Assembly: GCA_028583405.1 (NCBI GenBank)
Contig: CM053260.1
Coordinates: 30,363,894-30,427,893, forward strand
DNA from: Pogonophryne albipinna
Lineage: Eukaryota > Chordata > Actinopteri > Perciformes > Artedidraconidae
Reading direction: 5' to 3'
Length of the DNA stretch: 64,000 nucleotides
Part shown: positions 40,831-53,648 of the stretch, piece by piece
How positions within the stretch are numbered: position 1 is the stretch's first letter
How the letters are laid out: each line of letters opens with the position of its first letter
The notes under the pieces: model-generated
Told to the model about the DNA's origin: nothing
Databases searched by the model: none
What the model saw: only the letters and a program-made list of their open reading frames with translations
Translations under genes and position numbers: made by a program

Positions 40831-41662
40831 AATCTATACCATGTCTGATCATATTGAATAACACTGTAGCAAAGTGGTACCTTCAGCTGAATGCTAACGT
40901 TAGCATTCTCATATGCATTATAAGCACTTAACATGAAGTACAGCTGTTGGCAGAGACTTTATATTTGAGGTATTTGGTAATTAACTAAAGTATAGGGGAA
41001 TTAATGTTGAATAAATATCAATCAATCAATGTTTATTTATATAGCCCAATATCACAAATGTTACATTTGTCTCAGTGGACTTCACAGTTTGTACAAAATA
41101 TCAGTATGACAATACGACACCCTCTGTCCTTAGACCCTCTGTCCTTAGACCCTCTGTGCTCAGACCCTCACATCATACAAGGAAAAACTTCCGAAGAAAA
41201 CCCACAGTTTTAAAGGGAAAAATGGGAGAAACCTCAGGGAGAGCAACAGAGGAGGGATCCCTCTCCCAGGACGGACAGACGTGCAATAGATGCCGTGTGT
41301 AAATTGAAAAGATAATACATTTGCAACATAGGTAGTCCAAATGTTTGGAAATGCATGTGTGTATAATAGAAAGATGAATCCACGAGGATATCCATCCAGG
41401 ACTTATGATCCAGGACCACAGCCACGACTCAAGATCCAGGGCTCGCGATGCAGGACACAGGACCGCAGGATCATCCATGACTCCGGATCCCAGCGTATAT
41501 AGACACCAAAAAGAACGAAATTTGGGGAAGCTGGGTTAATCGGGACATGAGAGTACACAGGTATAGACAGAGAGAAGGAAGAAGTAAGATGTCCCCCGAC
41601 AAACTAAGCCTATATCAGCAAAACTAGGGGCTGAATCTAATCAGCCCTAACTATAAGCTTTA

Positions 41663-42292
41663 TCAAAAGAAGGTCTTAAGCGCACTCTTAAAAACGGATA
41701 GGGTGTCTGCCGCCCGAACACAAACTGGAAGCTGATTCCACAAATGTGGAGCTTGATAAGAAAAGGCTCTGACTCCCATTGTACTTTTAGAGACTCTAGG
41801 AACAACCAACAACCCTGCATTCTTGGAACGCAATGCCCTAGTAGGACAGTAGGGTATAATGAGTTCTTTAAGGTAAGATGGCGCCTGCCCATTAAGGGCT
41901 TTGTAGGCGAGAAGAAGAATTTTAAATTCTATCCTGTGTTCTATAGGGAGCCAGTGTAAGGCAGCCAGAACAGGAGTAATGTGGTCCCTTTTCCTAACTC
42001 TGGTTAGTACACGAGCTGCAGCATTTTGAATCAGCTGAAGCGACTTGACTGACTTCTTGGTACACCCTGATAATAAAGAGTTACAATAATCCAGCCTTGA
42101 AGTAACAAATGCATGGACTAGTTTCTCTGCATCGTTTTGAGGCAAGATATGCCTGATTTTTGCAATGTTACGTAGATGGAAGTAGGCGGTCCTTGAAATT
42201 GATTTTATGTGGGCGTTAAAGGATAAATCCTGATCAAATATAACACCAAGATTCCTTACAGTCTCACTGGAGGCCAAATTAATGCCATCCAT
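41663..42292 (-). pseudogene. L2 LINE ORF2, C-terminal domain
   Basis: 209 codons reading NLGVIFDQDLSFNAHIK, RLDYCNSLLSG, IQNAAARVLT, ALHWLPIEHRIEFKI and APHLWNQLP, the standard region after the reverse transcriptase in L2/CR1 LINEs. A one-base shift near 42363 separates it from the RT frame. Confidence 0.93.
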
Positions 42293-42350
42293 AGTTAGTA
42301 TATCTTTAGATAATTTGTTTCGTAGATTCTTCGGGCCAAGTACAATAACT

Positions 42351-43616
42351 TCAGTTTTGGTCGTGTTTAAACATCAAAAAGTTTAAGGTCATCCACGTTT
42401 TTAAGTCCTTGAGGCAGTCTTGAATTTTATTTAGATGATTAATTTCATCAGGCTTGATTGATAAATATAGTTGAGTATCATCTGCATAACAATGAAAATT
42501 TACAGAATGATTCCTTATAATATTGCCTAACGGAAGCATATATAATGTGAACAAAATAGGTCCGAGCACTGAGCCCTGTGGCACTCCATGGCTAACTTTG
42601 GTTTGCGTGGAAGATTCATCATTGACACGTACAAACTGAGAGCGTTCAGATAGATAGGACCTAAACCAGCCTAAAGCAGTTCCCTGTATGCCAACTAAGT
42701 GCTCTAGTCTTTGCAATAAGATATCATGATCGATAGTATCAAATGCAGCACTGAGATCGAGCAAAACAAGAATAGAGACACGTCCCTTGTCTGAGGCTAT
42801 TAGAATGTCATTTGTGACTTTAACCAGAGCTGTCTCTGTGCTATGATGTGTTCTAAAGCCAGACTGAAAATCTTCAAATAAATCATTGTTTTTTAAGTAA
42901 TCACACAGCTGTTTTGCGACTGCTTTCTCAAGAATTTTTGAGAGGTACGGAAGATTAGAAATAGGTCTATAATTGGCTAAAACCTCTGGATCGAGGTTGT
43001 GCTTTTTAAGAAGCGGTTTTATCACTGCTTCTTTGAATGATTGTGGAACATAGCCTGATAATAAAGACATATTCATAATATTTAATAAAGAAGTGCTAAT
43101 TAATGGAAAAACTTCCTTCAACAGCTTAGTTGGAATTGGGTCTAACATACACGTTGATGGTTTAGAAGAGAGAATCATTGAATTTAATTGTTCAAGGTTA
43201 ATGGCTGAAAAGCATTCTAGTTTACTATCTAGTGTAATATTAGAACTTATGTTTCCGGGAGCTGTTGATAACACTATACTGGTCAAAGGCAAGAGGTCAT
43301 TAATTTTGTTTCTAAGAGTAACAATTTTATCGTTAAAAAAGCACATAAAATCATTACTACTGAGTGCTATGGGAATAGAAGGCTCAATCGAGCTGTGGCT
43401 CTCTGTCAGCCTGGCTACAGTGCTGAAAAGAAATCTTGCATTATTCTTATTGTCATCTATTAATGAAGAGTAGTAGGCTGCTCTCGCTTTACGCAATGCT
43501 TTCTTATATTCAGTGAGAGTAATATGCCAAATTAAACGAGATTCTTCAAGTTTAGTGGAACGCCATATCCTTTCAAGTTGTCTCGACTTTTGCTTTATTT
43601 TGCGGGGTTTGGGCAT
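42351..43616 (-). pseudogene. L2 LINE ORF2, reverse transcriptase domain
   Basis: 421 codons. The motifs in order are [16 protein letters not shown] (about residue 215), [42 protein letters not shown] (about 343) and the catalytic YADD (377-380). The domain reverse-transcribes LINE RNA at the target site. It is intact as a domain, but the frame is lost on both sides, so it is part of a dead copy. Confidence 0.95.
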
Positions 43617-43633
43617 TATGCCATGGAGCTAAT

Positions 43634-44647
43634 CTATGTTGTTTTATTTTCTTCTTTTTCAAAGGAGCAACAGAGTCTCATTTTATTCGCAGCGCAATCT
43701 GTAGCACTATCAACAACATGATCAATTTGGGGTGGTGTACATTTTGTATAAGTTTCCTCCCCTACATGCAGACATGCTATCGAGTTAAGTATTGGTGGAA
43801 TCTCTTCCTTAAATTTGGCTATAGCACTAACAGATAGGTTTCTGCTGCAGGAGCTTTTGACTAATGCTTTGTAGTCTAGTAACAGTACTTCAAAAGTTAC
43901 TAAGAAATGGTCGGATAAAGCAGGATTATGCGGCTCGACTAATAGTTGCTCAATTTCAATACCATAAGTCAGAACAAGGTCGAGAGTGTGATTATAGCAG
44001 TGGGTTGGTTTATTTACACTCTGACAGAAACCAACAGAATCTAATATAGAGTTAAATGCAACAGTAAGGCTATTTTTATCATCGTCAACATGAATATTAA
44101 AGTCACCTACGATAATTACTTTATCTGTTTTAAGAACCAAAGTTGATAAAAACTCAGAGAATTCTGATAAGAATTCTGAATAAGGACCTGGTGCACGGTA
44201 CACTGTAACAAATAAGATTGGCTGCAAAGTTTTCCAGGTCGGATGCGTAAGACTAAAAACGAGACTTTCAAAGGAGGTATAATTTAATTTTGGTTTAGTA
44301 TTGATAAGTAAACTTGAGTCAAAGATTGCTGCAACTCCACCTCCTCGGCCCACGCCTCGGGCAATATGAGTATTGATATGGCTGGGTGGAGTGGCCTCAT
44401 TTATGCTGACATATTCTTCATGTCTCAACCAAGTTTCAGTGAGACAGCATATATCAATATTATAATCTGATATTAAATCATTTACCAATATTGCTTTAGA
44501 TGCTAGAGATCTTATGTTTAAGAGACCACATTTAATCTTCCTGTTTTGTTGCACTGTAGTAGTTGTTACATTTACTTTTATTAGGTTATTATGTATGACA
44601 CCTCTATTAGGTTTTACCTTTAACTGTCCTTGGGCAGACACACACAC
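43634..44647 (-). pseudogene. L2 LINE ORF2, APE-type endonuclease domain
   Basis: About 337 codons with GLLNIRSLASKA near residue 43, DICCLTETWL, GVGRGGGVA, VIIVGDFNIHVDD and NPALSDHFLVTF, the conserved order of APE endonucleases that nick target DNA. A frameshift near 43655 ends it just before the linker to the reverse transcriptase. Confidence 0.94.
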
Positions 44648-44950
44648 CGCTAATATTGGGTATTTTATTGGGTTCGGGATTCCTATGGATGACTGCCTAG
44701 GAGAGAGCGCAGAGAAGCGTGTAAGACTGCGACTCCGCCTCCTGGTCTCAACTCCAGTTTGTCATGGATTAAGTCCACAAAGCCCTGAAATGTTTGCTGA
44801 AATTAGATCTGCACCTTCCAAAGTAGGATGAATGCCGTCTCTCTTAATCAGACCAGGTTTTCCAACAGAAGGCTTTCCAATTATTTACGAAGCCCACATT
44901 GTTTGCTGGGAACCACCAAGACAACCAGCGCTGAAATGATGACATGCGGC

Positions 44951-45056
44951 TATACATGTCATCATTGATCAGATTGGTTTAAATAAGAGATTAATCTAAT
45001 ATTTTCACCCTAATAACTACAATGCAACACAAAAATGGGTGTGTTCTGAACATATA
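44951..45056. other. Short spacer between L2 and nested hAT elements
   Basis: AT-rich. It may still belong to the L2 5' part. Confidence 0.3.
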
Positions 45057-45735
45057 AATATGATCAGGGGTGCACATAACTTTTTTGCCCTGGTTCTCAA
45101 AGGAGCACCTGGACATGTTGCTTGGTGCTCATCCTTAAAAGGAAATAAACCGTAACTTTTGAGGGGGTCTTGACTTTATTTGCCAGACACACGGCACTGA
45201 ACACACATGAGGTGAACACAGAACAGACATGCAGAGGTGAACACAAGACAACATTAGCACGACCAGTAATCCTACAAGCTGCCATCACTGCCCTCCTGAC
45301 TGTTCTCCTCTCTGTCAGACATGGTAGCTGATGATGTAGGCCTACTTCTTTCTCTCTGGTTGAGTCTGCGATTAGCTGCTTGCATCCACAAGTCAACAGC
45401 TGGTTTTGGGTCGAAAGTCTCTGTTGTCATCTTAGACAAGTGGATGTAATCAAATAAGTATGTGAACATAACCAATAACCTACCATAGCCAATAACAAAT
45501 TAATGTAACTTATTTTATTTATGTTGTTCATTCATATTTCAGTTTTAAAGGATATTTTTGGTTACTGTCCTATAGTATGCATTGGAATGATTTCAAACCT
45601 GTTTATCCCAATAATTAGAAAGGAGTGCCTTGGAAATATGTGTTTACATAAATTGTGACCAAACCGTTTGAACTTAGACTAAAAGGAACTATCTAAACAC
45701 TCAGAGTCCTTTACCTCACTGAGCTGTAGTATCAG

Positions 45736-46961
45736 TAGGGTTGGGTACAACATTTCGATTCCAACGGCATCATTTAGAAATGTGAATTTCGGTTCCGCTT
45801 TTCGATGCCTGAGGAAATGTTTCTCGCCGCTCTCCGTAGCCTACTGGATGACTGCGGCGAGGCGGGAAATGTAGCGTTGTACCTACACTTCCTACAGCGT
45901 AACCTGAGGGCCGGCCCGTCGCACTGGTGTTATAGATGTTCGCCTAGGGCGCCAGATCTGTGGAGGCGCTGCGCTGACAGCTCTGGGAGGGAAAACAAAT
46001 GTTTTGACCCTTGGTGCTCTTCCTAATTTTCGGCCTTGATGTAACAACATTCATAATTAAGTAAATGTAACACCCTTTTTCACCCCGGTTAGACGTTTCA
46101 TTCTCCCTGTACGATGGGCGCTGCAAGTGATGAAAATGGGGGATGTTGGCTTATCTGGCGCCCGCAGCTCACAGCCAAAGTGCGAGTGAGCGAGGGAGAA
46201 AGGGAGGGTGCACTGGAACCGGCGCTGTTGTTATTAGCATCTGGTGCTAGCTGCTCTAACGGAAGAAGATGTTTCTACAATGATGTGGAGGGAGAGTCCT
46301 CTCCAGTCAGACTGAGGCTGATAACTACAGCTCAGTGAGGTAAAGGACTCTCTCAGTGTTTAGATAGTTCACTTTAGTCTAAGTTATCTCAGTGGGTCTC
46401 AAACGTTTTGATCACAATTTACGTAAACACATATTTCCAAGGCACTCCTTTATAATTATTGGGATAAACAGGTTTTGAAAATCATTCAATGTAAACTATA
46501 GGACAGTAAACCAGACATATCGTTTTAACTGGAGAGATAAAAAAATATGCATAAATAAAATTGTAAAATAAGATATGAATGAACAACAAAAATAAAATAC
46601 TATATTTGTTTGTATTTGTTATTGGCTATGGGTTATTGGTTATGTTCACATACTTATTTAATTATTCAAATGTAAACCGATCTTTTTCATATGGGTGTTT
46701 AGAGTTGTACTCCCTAGATCTAGTCTCTAGTCATTCTGCTTAAAGTGCACCAGATTGAAGCATTTTGCTTTAAAATGTTCAAACATTTCTTCCTGGTTTG
46801 CCTGAGAGGCAGATATGCTTGTTTTTCTCAACAAGAACTTAATCATTTTTTTTACCCTGCCCCTCAAAGAATCGGAATTGAGAACCGTTAAGAACCGGAA
46901 TCGAAAAGTAGAATCGGAATCGGAATCAGAATCGTGGAAATTCAAACGATACCCAACCCTA
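45736..46961. mobile_element. Inner hAT-type element
   Basis: The ends are TAGGGTTGGGTA / TACCCAACCCTA with an exact 8-bp duplication AGTATCAG at 45728-45735 and 46962-46969. The right end is rich in cggaatcggaatc motifs. It is 1,226 bp with no transposase. It carries its own copy of the 'B-A' sequence (about 45898-46780), opposite in orientation to the copy it interrupts. Confidence 0.9.
45898..46335 (+). repeat. Inverted-repeat arm ('B'), inside the inner hAT
   Basis: About 430 bp (agggccggcccgtcgcactgg, gcgccagatctgtggaggcg, gggggatgttggcttatctgg) match 46965-47392 inverted. The start resembles a further hAT end (cagggccggccc). The short frame at 46114-46338 appears in both arms and is not a supported gene. 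Confidence 0.88.
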
Positions 46962-46964
46962 AGT

Positions 46965-47392
46965 ATCAGCCTCTCAGTCTGACTGGAGAGGACTCTCCCT
47001 CCACATCATTGTAGAAACATCTTCTTCTTCCGTTAGAGCAGCTAGCACCAGATGCTAATAACAACAGCGCCGGTTCCAGTGCACCCTCCCTTTCTCCCTC
47101 GCTCACTCGCACTTTGGCTGTGAGCTGCGGGCGCCAGATAAGCCAACATCCCCCATTTTCATCACTTACAGCGCCCATCGTACAGGGCGAATGAAAAGTG
47201 TAACCGGGGTGAAAAGGGTGTTACATTTACTTAATTATGAATATCGTTACATCAAGGCCGAAAATTAGGATGAGCACCAACGGTCAAAATGTTTTTTTCC
47301 CTCCCAGAGCTGTCAGCGCAGCGCCTCCACAGATCTGGCGCCCTAGGCGAACACCTATAACGCCAGTGCTACGGGTCGGCCCTGAGTTCATA
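46965..47392 (-). repeat. Inverted-repeat arm ('B'), outside the inner hAT
   Basis: Inverted partner of 45898-46335. With 45440-45735 it forms the interrupted 'B-A' copy. Confidence 0.88.
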
Positions 47393-47423
47393 TCATAGGT
47401 TCATATGCAACTCGCAAATATAT

Positions 47424-47493
47424 TTCTCTCTCTCTCTCTTCTCTCTTTTCTCTTCTCTCTTCTCCCTTCTCTCTCTCCCTCTCTCTCTCTCTC
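47424..47493 (+). repeat. CT-rich microsatellite
   Basis: Irregular (CT)n/(TTCTC)n tract inside the outer hAT. Confidence 0.85.
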
Positions 47494-47725
47494 AATGTTG
47501 GTACCTATGGTTGGTACGCAAATGTACCTTTTTTCAAATGACACGGTGCTCTTTTTTTGGCGGAGGTGCGCATGCGCACCTGCGCACCAGTTATGTGCAG
47601 CCCTGAATATGATCAACAATAAAGGCTGCTGACCTGATGGCAAGGAGTGTATGATATTTATTTTTCAAAAAGACCAAAGGTTATATAGCAGAAATGTAAC
47701 CTGTCATCTTAATTGAATAACAGGG

Positions 47726-48084
47726 TGTCACGATCTGTCTGTGTTTTGTTTTGTCTTTTTCTGTCTTTGGTTTCCTGTTTTATTTTGAAAAGTGTTCACC
47801 CCTTGCCTGTTGCTTTCTGTCTGTGTTCCCTCCTGTCTGATTACCCGATTGTGTTCACCTTGTTCCCCCTGTGTTTTCTCCTCCCTCCTCACTTGTCTCT
47901 TGTTTCGTTGATTATCTTGTGTGTATTTAAGTTCTGTTTTTTCTGTATGTCATTGTTGGTTCCTTGTTTTGTCTGTGACTGTGTTCACGGGTTAGTGTTC
48001 TGTTTGTTCCTAAAACCTTGAAATAAAGGTATTTTTTCTGTTGATTCTGCATTTGGGTCCTGCCTGCTTCACTCAACCCTAACA
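47726..48084 (+). mobile_element. Solo LTR, gypsy-type (tentative family)
   Basis: 359 bp starting TGTCACGATC and ending CCTAACA, flanked by the exact 5-bp duplication CAGGG (47721-47725 and 48085-48089). It has a TATA-like gtatttaagttc near 47925, a polyadenylation signal aataaa near 48021, and gcatttgggtcctg near the end, also found in the LTR at 54513. No internal retroelement genes flank it. Confidence 0.82.
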
Positions 48085-48213
48085 CAGGGATGTTTTTGCC
48101 TCTCGTTGACAAATTAGCACCTGAGCCTCGTTTAGTCCTGTAGTGGAAAATATGATCAGAGACTGGTCATAGTGTGTTTATAACCTATGTTCAGCAAAAC
48201 ATGAGCAGTGTGT

Positions 48214-48452
48214 GTGTGTGTTTATTCGTGTCATATATTGTCAGTCATCTGCACGCTTCATATTTTCCACGGGTTGCAGTTGTAGAGCAAACAACCTGTT
48301 AAAACACAAAATTATGCACAAACACACACATTAATAATAATACATTACAATTACGCACAAACACACACATTACATGACCCCCTCCCCATCTCACACAAAC
48401 ACACATACTCCAAAAACACACACACACACAGTTGATTTACAGGTGGTGTTAA
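48214..48452 (+). repeat. Repeat shared with 38924-39123
   Basis: Same sequence and orientation as 38924-39123, with an extra block of about 40 bp (attaataataatacattac ...). Confidence 0.85.
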
Positions 48453-48557
48453 GTATGACTAATGGCGTCGTTTGTTTAGCTGTCATGTTATTTCCCTACA
48501 GAGCTGTGGAAATATTTGGCACGTCACCCATTAGAGCTGATAATGACTTCATCCCTC

Positions 48558-48559
<2 letters not shown>

Positions 48560-48646
<87 letters not shown>
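48560..48646 (+). repeat. (GT)n microsatellite
   Basis: GT tract. An irregular GT-rich stretch follows at 48714-48790. Confidence 0.96.
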
Positions 48647-48648
<2 letters not shown>

Positions 48649-48868
48649 TCTTTTCTGTGTTTTTGGGTGCAAGTATGACTTTTCCTCCATGTCAACATTG
48701 AGTTAATGTATTAATGTGTGTATGTGTGTGTGGGAGTGTATGTGGGAGTGTGTGTGCGTGTATGCGTGAGTGTGTGTGTGTGTGTGTGTTAATTGCAAAT
48801 GCGCTTTGGCTTTGTACACGAGCACAGGTGCTGTAGGATCAAGTTGAATATTCTCTCATGTTGTCATG

Positions 48869-48991
<123 letters not shown>

Positions 48992-49225
48992 GGTTCTGGA
49001 CAAGTGTCGAGAGTGTCTGAGTATGAGTGGGTGTGGAAGTGTTTTTGTGGGTGCAAGCATGAATATTCATGCATGTGACATGGAGTAATGTAAATGTGTG
49101 TGTTTTGTTGTTGTTGTTGTGTGTGTACTGTATAATTGTGGGTGGGAACTTTTCAAGAGTGTCGGGTTTGTTTGTGGATTGAAACGCACAATTGCAAGAA
49201 TTAATGTTCCTTCATAGCAGTTAAG

Positions 49226-49332
<107 letters not shown>

Positions 49333-49476
49333 AGTTGAGGAAACAGTAGGTGGCAGGTATAATATGTTGCGGAGCACAGAGTGTGTGTGAGTGAGAGAAA
49401 AGAGAAACCTCATCCCGCTTATTGTAGAGAGGTTGTCAGGATTTATTAGGCACACAGAGCCCCTGGCCTGTCGTAA

Positions 49477-50933
<1,457 letters not shown>

Positions 50934-51065
50934 GTGCTGCAGCTTCAGAAAGATGCAGATATAGAAACCCAAATGTTCCTCATGAAGAAAGATCTTCAGC
51001 AACTTGAGGAGACATGCGCAACGTTTACGAAAAGCTGCAGAAACCAAACGCTGAAGAAGCTCAAA

Positions 51066-51157
51066 ACACAGCTGGAGACCAGGGGACACTAAAGAGTGAC
51101 GCACACAGCTGGGAGACCAGGGGACACTAAAGAGTGACGCACACAGCTGGGAGACCC
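51066..51157 (-). repeat. 38-bp minisatellite, left remnant
   Basis: Two to three inverted units before the nested insertion. Confidence 0.93.
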
Positions 51158-51528
51158 GGGCCCTTTCTCATTTCTCTAACTCCCCTCCTCGGCTCCCCTC
51201 CTCGACTCCCCTCCTCGACTCCTATCCTTGTGACTTGGTGCCGCCCACAGGAGATGCGAGCGGAGGAGTCGAGGAGGGGAGCCGAGGAGAGAGGAGGGGA
51301 ACCGAGGAGAGAGGAGGGGAAGCAGCAGGCGGTTAGAGAAATGAGAACTCCTCTCCTCTGAGCGGTCATTTTAAAGAGACGTCCATTAATGATGACAGGA
51401 GGCACAGCAGCCCTCTGTCTGATGGACAGATGTGTTCATGACCACTTCTTTACTTTGATTCATTCACAGTGCGGTGTCATGAGACAATAACAGGCTACAG
51501 ATGCGGACACACACACATACACACATAT

Positions 51529-51555
51529 ATATATATATATTTATATATATATATA
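51529..51555 (+). repeat. (TA)n microsatellite
   Basis: Short AT/TA tract within the nested element. Confidence 0.85.
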
Positions 51556-51737
51556 CCATTTCAGAATCAAACAGAGCACTCTCATAATAACGTAACACTA
51601 TCAGAGACTGGATATATCCCCCCCCCCTCTCTGGTCGCTACAATGAGGAAAATAAATTACGGGCCAAAAGTTTTATTTACAAGTATTAAAAGTAAGCAGA
51701 GGACACCAAACCAACTGAGACCTGTCTGTCCGCTGCA

Positions 51738-51956
51738 TCTACACACACTGTACCACACACACACCTACACACTGTACCACACACACACCTACACACTGTA
51801 CCACACACACACCTACACACTGTACAACACACACACCTACACACTGTACCACACACACACCTACACACTGTACCACACACACACCTACACACTGTACAAC
51901 ACACACACCTACACACTGTACAACACACACACCTACACACTGTACCACACGCACCT
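51738..51956 (+). repeat. 24-bp minisatellite, about 9 copies
   Basis: Units ctgtaccacacacacacc-tacaca, with a ctgtacaac variant. Confidence 0.95.
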
Positions 51957-52344
51957 ACAGCTCCTAAAGCATAATCAGGCTACAGCCGTTGTGTATTCTA
52001 TTTTGTGAAGCACTAAATTGTTTTAGAGAAATATGGACTCTTTGTTTGTAGATATCTACTAAACTACGCTTTGCTCCCACAATGCAGTTCGGCGAATCGT
52101 GACGTCACCCCATTCAAAGTGAATGGGCAGAAGCGGCAACGCACGCCGCCGTGTGTAGGCTCCGTCAGTGTATCCTCGGTTATAGCTCCTCCAGAGACCC
52201 TCCTCGACGCTCGATCCTCGGTCCTCGAAGTGCATTTAGAGAAATGAGATGTCCTTCAACATGGCGGGCTAAAATTCATTTCCGGGTCACTACCGGAGGA
52301 CCGAGGAGTCGAGGAGGGGGATTTGATGAATTGAGAAAGGGCCC

Positions 52345-53366
52345 CGGGGACACTAAAGAGTGACACACCCAGCTGGGAGACCAGGTGACACTAAAGAGTG
52401 ACGCACACAGCTGGAGAACAGGGGACACTAAAGAGTGACACACCCAGCTGGGAGACCAGGTGACACTAAAGAGTGACGCACACAGCTGGAGAACAGGGGA
52501 CACTAAAGAGTGACACACCCAGCTGGGAGACCAGGTGACACTAAAGAGTAACGCACACAGCTGGGAGACCAGGGGACATTAAAGAGTGACGCACACAGCT
52601 GGAGAACAGGGGACACTAAAGAGTGACGCACACAGCTGGGAGACCAGGGGACACTAAAGAGTGACGCACACAGCAGGAGACCAAGGAACACTAAAGAGTG
52701 ACGCACACAGCTGGGAGACCACGGGACACTAAAGAGTGACGCACACAGCTGGAGACAAGGGGACACTAAAGAGTGACGCACACAGCTGGGAGACCAGGGG
52801 ACACTAAAGAGTGACGCACAAAGCTGGGAGACCAGGTGACACTAAAGAGTGACGCACACAGCTGGGAGACCAGGTGACACTAAAGAGTAACGCACACAGC
52901 TGGAGACAAGGGGACACTAAATAGTGACGCACACAGCTGGGAGACCAGGGGACACTAAAGAGTGACGCACACAGCTGGAGAACAGGGGACACTAAAGAGT
53001 GACGCACACAGCTGGGAGACCAGGGGACACTAAAGAGTGACGCACACAGCAGGAGACCAGGGGACACTAAAGAGTGACGCACACAGCTGGGAGACCACGG
53101 GACACTAAAGAGTGACGCACACAGCTGGAGACAAGGGGACACTAAAGAGTGACGCACACAGCTGGGAGACCAGGGGACACTAAAGAGTGACGCACACAGC
53201 TGGGAGACCAGGTGACACTAAAGAGTGACGCACACAGCTGGGAGACCAGGTGACACTAAAGAGTAACGCACACAGCTGGAGACAAGGGGACACTAAATAG
53301 TGACGCACACAGCTGGGAGACCAGGGGACACTAAAGAGTGACGCACACAGCTGGGAGACCAGGTGA
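52345..53366 (-). repeat. 38-bp minisatellite, inverted main block
   Basis: About 27 units of 36-38 bp in inverse orientation to 905-2279. Multi-unit segments recur: 52730-52800 resembles 53090-53180, and 52830-52950 resembles 53200-53310, about 360 bp apart. Confidence 0.95.
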
Positions 53367-53648
53367 CCGTTTTGTATTTGCAGCGTTTGGTTTCTGCAGC
53401 TTTTAGTAAACGCTGCCATGTCTCCTCAAGTTGCTGAATGTTCTCTAAACGCTGCATGTGTTGTCAAGTTGCTGAAGATGTTTCTTCATGAGGAACCTTT
53501 GGGTTTTTATATCTGCATCCTTTCTGAAGCTGCAGCGTGTTTCTCCTGATGGAAGAGATTTGCCCCTGTCAGCCACCGTATTAAAGTACATTTTGATGAA
53601 AAGACGTCTATATTTTTACTTAAATAACTTCTGTAAACTTGCTCGCAG

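Larger units (their letters stand above)
41019..44950 (-). mobile_element. L2-type LINE, 5' truncated and broken
   Basis: On the minus strand the order is: remnant of an ORF1 esterase C-terminus (RDGIHPTLEGADLISAN, about 44800-44850, holding the Asp and His typical of the SGNH block in CR1/L2 ORF1), APE-type endonuclease, reverse transcriptase, the C-terminal domain, and a 3' UTR that ends gggctatataaataaac followed by a (attg)-type tail at 41019-41032. At least three frameshifts (about 43655, 43605 and 42363) make it non-functional as it stands. Confidence 0.92.
45065..47605. mobile_element. Outer hAT-type element
   Basis: The ends are CAGGGGTGCACATAAC and, inverted, CAGGGCTGCACATAAC (15 of 16 match). 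An exact 8-bp target duplication AATATGAT is at 45057-45064 and 47606-47613. Without the inner insertion it is about 1.3 kb, non-autonomous. It contains one copy of a third sequence ('B-A', inverted) that is split by the inner hAT. Confidence 0.9.
51158..52344. mobile_element. Nested terminal-inverted-repeat element
   Basis: The ends are GGGCCCTTTCTCA / TGAGAAAGGGCCC, followed inwards by ctcctcgactcc-type repeats in inverse orientation. It sits inside a minisatellite unit (gggagacc | ggggacac). It is about 1.19 kb with no transposase and contains a (TA)n tract and a 24-bp minisatellite. Confidence 0.75.
50934..53545. mobile_element. Inverted-repeat element carrying the 38-bp minisatellite
   Basis: The left end (50934-51065) and right end (53385-53545) are inverted copies of one 130-175 bp sequence (cgtttggtttctgcagc, catgtctcctcaagttgctg, tatatctgcatc). 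Between them lies the minisatellite, itself interrupted at 51158-52344. No transposase. A third end copy at 2280-2462 follows the other minisatellite block. The superfamily is unknown and no target duplication could be fixed. Confidence 0.68.

Noticed and set aside
43093..43473. 126-codon plus-strand frame
   Set aside because: Antisense shadow of the L2 reverse transcriptase.
46114..46338. 74-codon frame present in both inverted arms (also 46966-47178)
   Set aside because: The duplication is explained by the B repeat. The frame has no recognised motif and differs at its end between copies.
51686..51954. Cys/Val-rich frames on the minus strand
   Set aside because: 24-bp minisatellite translated in different frames.
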